A stretch of DNA of 12,005 nt from Bacteroidales bacterium (GTDB taxonomy: Bacteria; Bacteroidota; Bacteroidia; Bacteroidales; VadinHA17): NCBI GenBank assembly GCA_012514255.1, contig JAAZAP010000377.1, positions 1 to 12,005 of the forward strand. The letters run 5' to 3'. The notes under the pieces were generated by a model. It saw nothing but the letters and a program-made list of their open reading frames with translations. It had not been told where the DNA came from and searched no databases. Shown here one piece after another: positions 6,947-12,005 of this stretch; the first letter of the stretch is position 1; every line of letters begins with the position of its first letter. The position numbers were made by a program, and so were the translations under genes.

Positions 6947-7513
6947 TCAGTAGTTCTCTCTTCCCTTATAGACTGGTTTGTCGGTACCTGTCCATGGTAC
7001 CAGCTTGCCTGTCATCTCTATCCTGTCACCGTAGTTAGTGCGGATATAGGCGGAGGCCATCTCGCCTGTGGGGTTGATATTCATTGTTATGTTTAGCGGC
7101 CCTCCGTTGCCCATGGTGCTTATCACAATAGTGTAATAACCATCCTTGTCTCCCTGATTTATCTCCATGGAGGTAATCCTCCCCTTCAGTGTCACCCCTC
7201 CCATGCCGTTGTATCCTATGCCCGATGATGAGGCCAGCTGGACATACGCATCCCTGCCCTCCACCGCCACGAAGTTGGTAACAGGATTGACCGCTAACGA
7301 TGCACCGTACTTTCCCCTGACCTGATCAGCCTTGAGCACAAAATGCTCTTCCTTCAGGGCAACAGATGTATTATGTGCCAGTATCGCCTCCTTCTGTCTC
7401 TTCTCCTCCTGGCGCAATGCTTTCTTTTCCTGCCTCGTAAGAGACATCTCTCCTTGTGCCGTTACCGCTCCTGAAAAAAGCAGCAACATTATTATTGTGG
7501 CTAATGACTTCAT
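6947..7513 (-). CDS. DUF4251 family exported protein, unknown function
   Basis: The 188-residue product has a signal peptide (MKSLATIIMLLLFSGAVTAQ, cleavage near 20) and no lipobox, so it is probably periplasmic. A short Lys/Glu/Arg-rich helical stretch follows (about 27-46). From about residue 57 the sequence matches DUF4251: HFVLKADQVRGKYG, NPVTNFVAVEG (76-86), YVQLASSSGIGYNGMGGVT (90-108) and the closing VYKG (181-184). The family is frequent in Bacteroidota and I know no assigned function. The ATG at 7513 opens directly on the signal peptide. A plausible promoter (7561-7589) overlaps the end of the upstream fucosidase gene. It is followed after 35 bases by a small lipoprotein gene, so two envelope proteins are made together. 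Confidence 0.87.
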   Translation of the reverse strand: MKSLATIIMLLLFSGAVTAQGEMSLTRQEKKALRQEEKRQKEAILAHNTSVALKEEHFVLKADQVRGKYGASLAVNPVTNFVAVEGRDAYVQLASSSGIGYNGMGGVTLKGRITSMEINQGDKDGYYTIVISTMGNGGPLNITMNINPTGEMASAYIRTNYGDRIEMTGKLVPWTGTDKPVYKGRENY

Positions 7514-7560
7514 GGCTTAATGACTCTTTGGTCCATCTTTCCAGGACACAATAACCATAC

Positions 7561-7589
7561 CAAATCTAATCGGCATTATAAAGGGCGAA
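7561..7589 (-). promoter_or_regulatory. Candidate promoter for DUF4251 and lipoprotein genes
   Basis: On the minus strand the -7 box TAGATTTG (7568-7561) fully matches TAnnTTTG. Seventeen bases upstream is TTCG (7589-7586), three of four matches to the -33 TTTG. The -7 box starts with the TAG stop codon of the fucosidase gene and ends 47 bases before the DUF4251 ATG. Confidence 0.5.
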
Positions 7590-9065
7590 GGTGCTAATGT
7601 GGGGTGTTGCCCGCGATGAGACTATTGTCAGCCTGATCTCGTCTGCTTTTACTTCCGGGAAGCGAACAAGGCGCCTGTAACCTATAGTTGTGCCCGAGGC
7701 TATGGTGTCCCATCTCTCTCCGGAGAGAGCTTCAATGACGAACTTTTCCACCCGCTGGCCCCTGCTGATATCTTCCTGCAACATTGCTGTATTGAAAGTG
7801 GCTGCTATGGCTGGCACGAACGAAGCCACCCTCTTGCGTCGCGGACTCCACGAAGTGCTGTTGTCGCCGTCAATGAGATTTGATGTGCCGGAGCCATAGG
7901 GTCTGGCGCCATTGAGCATGTCGGTGGAATAGAGGTTGTCTATCCATGCCTTCAATCCCTGCAGGCTTCTTATGTCATGGTCTGTTATCAGACCCCGGTT
8001 ATCGGGAGGAACGTTCAGAAGCAGCACGGCATTGCGGCCCACGGAGCTCAGGTAGATGTCGGCAAGCTTCTCAACATCCTTTACCAGAGAGTCTTCCGAG
8101 GCGTGCCAGAACCAACCCGGCCTGATGGAGACGTCAACCTCCGCAGGATACCAGTAGAGATGCTCTGCCCGGCTGAGGAGGCTGCTGCTGCCCAGATCGG
8201 CTGACATGGCGTTTATCCCCAGTGCTTCATTGATTGCAACACTCTCAGGTGTTCCACCGGGGGCCAGCACCGTGGCGCTCCACTCTGTCTCGCGACCATA
8301 GCCGCTCTCAGTGCCCACCCAGCGCACATCCTCACCCATGATGGCGGTGACGGCATCAGGCTGCAGCTTCCTGATGAGATCATAATATGCCTGCCAGTCG
8401 TACTCCTGTCGCCGGCCGTCAGGGCCTTCGCCATTGGCGCCGTCAAACCACACCTCGTCAACCCTGCCGTACCATGTCAGCAGTTCAGTGAGCTGCTCCA
8501 TGTAAAAACGGTTATAAGCCGGTGAGTCACCGTAACATGCTGCATTCCTGTCCCAGGGCGACAGATAGACACCGAACTTCATGTTGTGTCTGTCACATGC
8601 ATCCTTCAGTTCCCTGATGACGTCCCCCTTTCCGTCCTTCCAGGGGCTGGAAGCAACGGAATGGGTGGTGGTCTTTGTTGGCCAGAGACAGAACCCGTCA
8701 TGATGTTTGGCTGTGATGATGACCATCTTCATCCCGGCATCACTGAGTACCCTGACCCACTGGTCCGCATCAAGTGATGAAGGGTTAAAAAGCCCGGGCG
8801 ACTCTTTGCCGGTGCCCCATTCCATATCTGTGAATGTATTGATTGTGAAGTGGATGAAAGCTGTCATCTCCAGCTTCTGCCACTCCAGCTGACGCTGGTG
8901 AGGTACCACGCGCGCTGCCATAGCCTCCTTCACGCCCAGGTTGGGCTGAACGGGGAAGTCGACCCTGCCGGTGAAGAACTCTGTCTCACGATGTCGTGAA
9001 CAGGAGAGAATCACCACTGCAATGATCGCTGCCAGAAGTGTTCTCTGCATGAACCGTATAGTCAT
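7566..9065 (-). CDS. GH29 alpha-L-fucosidase, lipoprotein, with C-terminal discoidin-like domain
   Basis: This enzyme would remove terminal alpha-L-fucose from glycans by a retaining mechanism. The 499-residue product starts with a signal ending in ILSC (lipidation Cys22), so it is likely anchored in the outer membrane. The catalytic (beta/alpha)8-type domain (about 50-355) shows FIHFTINTF (70-78), the strongly conserved ITAKHHDGF (117-125) and VWFDGANG (205-212), where Asp208 fits the GH29 nucleophile. The acid/base residue varies between GH29 subfamilies and I cannot assign it. The region from about 385 (LIDGDNSTSW onward) resembles a discoidin/F5-8 type C carbohydrate-binding module. The ATG at 9065 shares its A with the stop TGA of the upstream gene; a second Met at residue 6 is also possible. 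No SusC/SusD pair or other glycosidase is in the window, so this is not a visible polysaccharide utilisation locus. Confidence 0.92.
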   Translation of the reverse strand: MTIRFMQRTLLAAIIAVVILSCSRHRETEFFTGRVDFPVQPNLGVKEAMAARVVPHQRQLEWQKLEMTAFIHFTINTFTDMEWGTGKESPGLFNPSSLDADQWVRVLSDAGMKMVIITAKHHDGFCLWPTKTTTHSVASSPWKDGKGDVIRELKDACDRHNMKFGVYLSPWDRNAACYGDSPAYNRFYMEQLTELLTWYGRVDEVWFDGANGEGPDGRRQEYDWQAYYDLIRKLQPDAVTAIMGEDVRWVGTESGYGRETEWSATVLAPGGTPESVAINEALGINAMSADLGSSSLLSRAEHLYWYPAEVDVSIRPGWFWHASEDSLVKDVEKLADIYLSSVGRNAVLLLNVPPDNRGLITDHDIRSLQGLKAWIDNLYSTDMLNGARPYGSGTSNLIDGDNSTSWSPRRKRVASFVPAIAATFNTAMLQEDISRGQRVEKFVIEALSGERWDTIASGTTIGYRRLVRFPEVKADEIRLTIVSSRATPHISTFALYNAD

Positions 9066-9481
9066 CAGTTATTTTGTTTAGCTGATTTGATGTGTTTGGT
9101 ATTGCGGAACCTCAGCGCTGACCAGTCATCGTCAATGGCCACCTGGCTGACACGTCTGAACCCTGTCTCCTCAACCGTTTCCCAGCCGCGGTCACGGTTA
9201 ATATCGGTCTTATACCTGCGCGATGAACCCTTGGGATATGCCAGCCACAACTTCCCGTCGTCACTCAGGTTTTGGATGCAGGCTGGTCCCAGCTTCTCCA
9301 CATCGGCGGAGCCGGGAGTGAAAGCGATCATAAATTCATACAGGTAGCGTGCATTGACCTCGGTATCAATCTGCACATCAGGTAGCAGGCCGGTGATCCT
9401 GTCATGAAAATCTTCCGGTGCATTGAGCACCGCAATACGTTCCTGTTCACCGTACCTGAGTTTTTTCAGAATATTGTCCAT
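9065..9481 (-). CDS. DUF3052-like small cytoplasmic protein
   Basis: The 138-residue product has no signal peptide or membrane segment. The C-terminal half resembles DUF3052: a KLWLAYPKGSS motif (77-87), KTDINRDRGWETVEETGF (91-108) and the closing VAIDDDWSALRFR (114-126). No catalytic residues are evident and I know no function for the family, so none is assigned. The N-terminal half (1-60) matches only loosely. The ATG at 9481 is supported by a full -7 promoter box shortly upstream. The stop TGA overlaps by one base the ATG of the fucosidase gene, which implies translational coupling, although the two proteins should end up in different cell compartments. The last ten residues are Lys/Gln/Asn-rich and look disordered. 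Confidence 0.7.
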   Translation of the reverse strand: MDNILKKLRYGEQERIAVLNAPEDFHDRITGLLPDVQIDTEVNARYLYEFMIAFTPGSADVEKLGPACIQNLSDDGKLWLAYPKGSSRRYKTDINRDRGWETVEETGFRRVSQVAIDDDWSALRFRNTKHIKSAKQNN

Positions 9482-9502
9482 GTTTCATTCTTCTCCCCGG
9501 TG

Positions 9503-9510
9503 CAAATATA
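9503..9510 (-). promoter_or_regulatory. Candidate -7 element for the DUF3052-like/fucosidase operon
   Basis: On the minus strand this reads TATATTTG, fully matching TAnnTTTG, 21 bases before the ATG at 9481. No clear -33 TTTG is present. It faces away from the promoter of the thiamin-regulated receptor. Confidence 0.5.
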
Positions 9511-9570
9511 CAAAATAGCGAGATTAGGCATCTTCCCTTCCTGATTCTGGAGTTTTACCCTTTAATTTGC

Positions 9571-9578
9571 TATCTTTG
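9571..9578 (+). promoter_or_regulatory. -7 promoter element for the TPP-riboswitch transcript
   Basis: TATCTTTG fully matches TAnnTTTG and lies ten bases before the first aptamer helix, placing transcription start at about 9583-9587, just where the aptamer begins. The -33 box is weak: TCTG at 9545-9548 with a 22-base spacer is the nearest match. Confidence 0.65.
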
Positions 9579-9587
9579 TATTATCGA

Positions 9588-9671
9588 ATTACGGGGTGCC
9601 TTACTTAACAGGCTGAGATCATACCCTTACAACCTGATCCGGATAATGCCGGCGTAGGGAAAGAGAGTAAT
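9588..9671 (+). promoter_or_regulatory. TPP riboswitch (THI element) controlling the TonB-dependent receptor
   Basis: This is a cis-acting RNA aptamer that binds thiamin pyrophosphate and normally lowers expression of the downstream gene when the vitamin is plentiful. Nearly every conserved THI-box segment is visible: ATTAC (9588-9592) pairing with GTAAT (9667-9671) as P1, GGGT (9594-9597) with ACCC (9623-9626) as P2, GCC/GGC (9598-9600 and 9611-9613) closing a short P3, and the pyrimidine-sensing CTGAGA (9613-9618). The arm that binds the pyrophosphate has CCTGATCCGG (9633-9642), GATAATG (9642-9648), GCCGGCGT and AGGG (9648-9659). P3 is minimal, with a ten-base A/T-rich loop. No terminator hairpin with a T-tract is seen between the aptamer and the ATG at 9730, so control is probably at translation initiation. 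Confidence 0.97.
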
Positions 9672-9680
9672 CATTTCCGG
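9672..9680 (+). promoter_or_regulatory. Possible antiaptamer strand of the TPP riboswitch
   Basis: CATTTCCGG directly after P1 can pair with CCGGATAATG (9639-9648) by nine base pairs with one bulged base. That pairing would exclude the P5 helix and the conserved pyrophosphate-binding loop, so it could be the ligand-free alternative fold. This is inferred from complementarity only. Confidence 0.4.
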
Positions 9681-9729
9681 TCTGTCTGAACACCCTTGCT
9701 TTGCCGATGTTGAATTAAATGTTGAAGTT

Positions 9730-12005
9730 ATGGTGAGGAAGTTGTCATTGATCATTTCAGTAATGGTACTCCTGACGGGGGTTCTATCAGGACAGCGCCA
9801 GGGAGGTATGATCACCGGAAAGGTCACCGATGAGACCGGCATGCCGATGGCGGGAGCATCAGTGATAATCATGGAGTCCGGCACAGGAGTAGCCACAGGC
9901 AATGATGGCAGTTATTCCCTTCGCGGGCTTCGCGATGGAACATATAATCTTCGCGTAAGCTTTACCGGGTATGAACCCTTTGACACGCTGCTGGTGTTCA
10001 GGGGCAGCGCCGTTGTTGATGCCTCGCTCGGAGAAGCTCTCTACGTTGCCGGGGAGGTGATTGTCAGAGGTAGTCGCGCCGGCGCCCGCACACCGATGGC
10101 CCACAGCACTGTGGGTGCCGAGGAGCTCAGGGAGAGGGACCTGACGCGTGACATGCCTTACCTGCTTGGACTGACGCCCTCCGTGGTGGAGACCTCCGAT
10201 GCGGGCACGGGCATAGGCTATACATCACTGCGCATACGCGGTTCTGATGCCAGCAGGATCAACATCACCCTCGACGGCATCCCGCTGAACGACTCCGAGT
10301 CGCAGCAGGTGTTCTGGGTTGATCTGCCTGACCTGGCCTCCTCCACCGGCAGTATCCAGGTGCAGCGCGGGGTGGGCACCTCCACCAACGGCGCCGGCGC
10401 CTTTGGCGCCTCGGTGAACATAAGCACCATGACCCCGCCGGTTGAAGCAGGTGCGTCGGCAGAACTATCATACGGCTCTTTTAATACCTCACGCCTGTCG
10501 GCAAAAGCGTGGACGGGCATGCTGGCAGACAGGTTCAGCATGATGGTTCGCGCCTCTGACATCCACAGTGACGGCTATGTTGACTACAGCAAAGCCGATA
10601 TTCGCTCTGCGATGGTGTCAGGCATATGGTCTGCACCCTCAGACATGATCCGCTTTAACGTGATCACCGGAAACCAGAAGACAGGGATCAGCTGGTGGGG
10701 AGTGCCGATGGAGATACTGCCCGAAAACAGGAAATACAACCCGGCAGGCGAATATGTGGATGCTGACGGCATCACCCGCTACTATGAGGATGAGACGGAT
10801 GTCTACACCCAGAATCATTACCACCTCTTCCATACTCATCTCTTCCCGGGCAGGGTGAGCCTGAATACTGGACTCCACCTGACCACGGGCCTGGGCTACT
10901 ACGAGGAGCAGAAGAGCGACATCAGCCCGTATGATTACGGCCTGTCAGACATGTTCCCCACTGGCCCCATTATTAATGAAATGGATATCGTGCAGCGCAA
11001 GTGGCTCGATAACCTCTTCTACGGAGCGGTATGGTCATTGATTAAACAGGGTGCCACTACTGAGTGGACACTGGGGGGAGCATTGAACAGGTATGACGGC
11101 GACCATTACGGGACCATCCTCTGGGTGGAGCATCCAGGCGATATAAATCCCGGGCATGAATGGTACAGGAATAACGGGCTCAAGGATGAGATCAACGTTT
11201 ATGGCAAGGTAAACACGGCACTCACCGGCAGCCTCAGCGCTTTCCTCGACATGCAGTTAAGGGAAATCAGCTACCGCTTTGAGGGTCCGGATGATGACAT
11301 GAAAGAGCTTGACGGCAGCCACCACTTCCTCTTCTTCAACCCCAAGGCAGGCTTGTTCTGGAGCAACGGCAGCGGCAGCGAGGCCTTTGTCTCCGCCGCC
11401 GTGGCGCATCGTGAACCCACACGGTCCGATTTCAAGGATGCCGCCGGTGACCCGGCAGCAACACCGGGACGTGAGAGGCTGACCGACTTCGAGGGAGGGT
11501 ATACTTACAGGAATGCCAGGGCTGCCATGGGGATCAACCTCTATTACATGTGGTACCGCGACCAGCTGGTGCCTACCGGGAGGATCAGCAACACCGGTTA
11601 CCCTATAAAAACAAACGTGCCCAGGAGCTACAGGACAGGGGTGGAGCTTTCAGGAAGCTACAGACCCTCACAGGTGGTGGCGGTGAAGATGAATATGACA
11701 CTGAGCAGGAACAGGATACTGGACTTCAGGAACCACTACTTCAACTACAACACTGACGACTGGAGCGAGGAGTACCTGTATAAAGATCTGGGCAGTGTTG
11801 ACATAGCCTACTCACCACGCTTTACGGGCTCTGCCGAGCTGGAGGTCAATCCTGCGGAACGTCTGTCAGTCAGGCTGACAGGCAAATATGTCGGCAGGCA
11901 GTACTTTGACAATACGATGAGCAGCAACAGGGCCATTGACCCCTATTTTGTCAGCAACCTGTCAGCAGCATACGGCATTGAGATGAGGAAGGCCGGCGAG
12001 CTCAC
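9730..12005 (+). CDS. TonB-dependent receptor, probable outer-membrane thiamin importer, 3' end cut
   Basis: This outer-membrane beta-barrel imports a ligand using energy from the TonB-ExbBD complex. The frame is open from the ATG at 9730 for 758 codons to the right edge; the family usually needs only a few tens more. It has a signal peptide (1 to about 21), a carboxypeptidase-regulatory-like domain (about 27-103, beginning MITGKVTDETGMPMAGASV), a plug domain (about 120-235) with LRIRGSD (167-173) and LDGIPLND (181-188), then the barrel from about 240. The TPP riboswitch in its leader strongly suggests the ligand is thiamin or a thiamin precursor; TPP-regulated outer-membrane receptors are established in Bacteroidota. 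The barrel sequence alone would not show this. No SusD partner or PnuT gene is visible; the next gene lies outside the window. The start has no clear Shine-Dalgarno and follows two tiny out-of-frame ATG frames. Confidence 0.93.
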   Translation, partial: MVRKLSLIISVMVLLTGVLSGQRQGGMITGKVTDETGMPMAGASVIIMESGTGVATGNDGSYSLRGLRDGTYNLRVSFTGYEPFDTLLVFRGSAVVDASLGEALYVAGEVIVRGSRAGARTPMAHSTVGAEELRERDLTRDMPYLLGLTPSVVETSDAGTGIGYTSLRIRGSDASRINITLDGIPLNDSESQQVFWVDLPDLASSTGSIQVQRGVGTSTNGAGAFGASVNISTMTPPVEAGASAELSYGSFNTSRLSAKAWTGMLADRFSMMVRASDIHSDGYVDYSKADIRSAMVSGIWSAPSDMIRFNVITGNQKTGISWWGVPMEILPENRKYNPAGEYVDADGITRYYEDETDVYTQNHYHLFHTHLFPGRVSLNTGLHLTTGLGYYEEQKSDISPYDYGLSDMFPTGPIINEMDIVQRKWLDNLFYGAVWSLIKQGATTEWTLGGALNRYDGDHYGTILWVEHPGDINPGHEWYRNNGLKDEINVYGKVNTALTGSLSAFLDMQLREISYRFEGPDDDMKELDGSHHFLFFNPKAGLFWSNGSGSEAFVSAAVAHREPTRSDFKDAAGDPAATPGRERLTDFEGGYTYRNARAAMGINLYYMWYRDQLVPTGRISNTGYPIKTNVPRSYRTGVELSGSYRPSQVVAVKMNMTLSRNRILDFRNHYFNYNTDDWSEEYLYKDLGSVDIAYSPRFTGSAELEVNPAERLSVRLTGKYVGRQYFDNTMSSNRAIDPYFVSNLSAAYGIEMRKAGEL

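Noticed and set aside
9681..9729. Intrinsic terminator as the riboswitch expression platform
   Set aside because: There is no stable hairpin followed by a T-run between the aptamer and the receptor ATG, so transcription termination is not supported.
9627..10878. Minus-strand open frames opposite the receptor and riboswitch
   Set aside because: They run antisense to a well-supported TonB-dependent receptor and TPP aptamer, and their translations are low-complexity without family features.

Overview
The window looks like ordinary chromosomal DNA from a member of the Bacteroidota, probably Bacteroidales-like. The evidence is Bacteroidota-typical families (DUF4290, DUF4251, a TonB-dependent receptor with an N-terminal carboxypeptidase-regulatory-like domain), near-absence of Shine-Dalgarno sequences, and several intergenic copies of the Bacteroidota -7 promoter element TAnnTTTG. 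No tRNA, rRNA, CRISPR array, insertion sequence or phage gene was seen. No intergenic stretch exceeds 250 bases.

Left block (1-5832, all minus strand, read right to left): a CapA-family metallophosphatase-like exported protein, a NicO/UreH-like membrane protein with a His-rich loop, a DUF4290 protein, RidA, GrpE and DnaJ. Gaps are only 20-69 bases. A good promoter lies before capA (5860-5889) and a rho-independent terminator after dnaJ (950-990), so the six genes could form one long transcript, possibly with internal starts. GrpE and DnaJ are co-chaperones of DnaK, which is not in the window. After the terminator comes the ATPase of an ABC-2-type exporter (1-903), running off the left edge.

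Middle block (5906-9481): one plus-strand gene, a UPF0316 (DUF5698/DUF2179) membrane protein, diverges from capA. It meets a minus-strand group tail to tail with one base between stop codons. That group, in transcription order, is a DUF3052-like small protein, an overlapping GH29 alpha-L-fucosidase lipoprotein, a DUF4251 exported protein and a small Ig-like lipoprotein.

Right block (9482-12005): a 248-base divergent region holds a -7 element for each direction and a clear TPP (thiamin pyrophosphate) riboswitch. The riboswitch leads a TonB-dependent receptor cut by the right edge, so that receptor is most likely an outer-membrane thiamin (or thiamin precursor) importer. A short segment just after the aptamer is nearly complementary to part of it and may be the switching strand.

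I found no clear novel multi-gene defence or mobile system. The most interesting points are the riboswitch leader architecture, the capA plus His-rich transporter pairing, and the uncharacterised small exported proteins beside the fucosidase.
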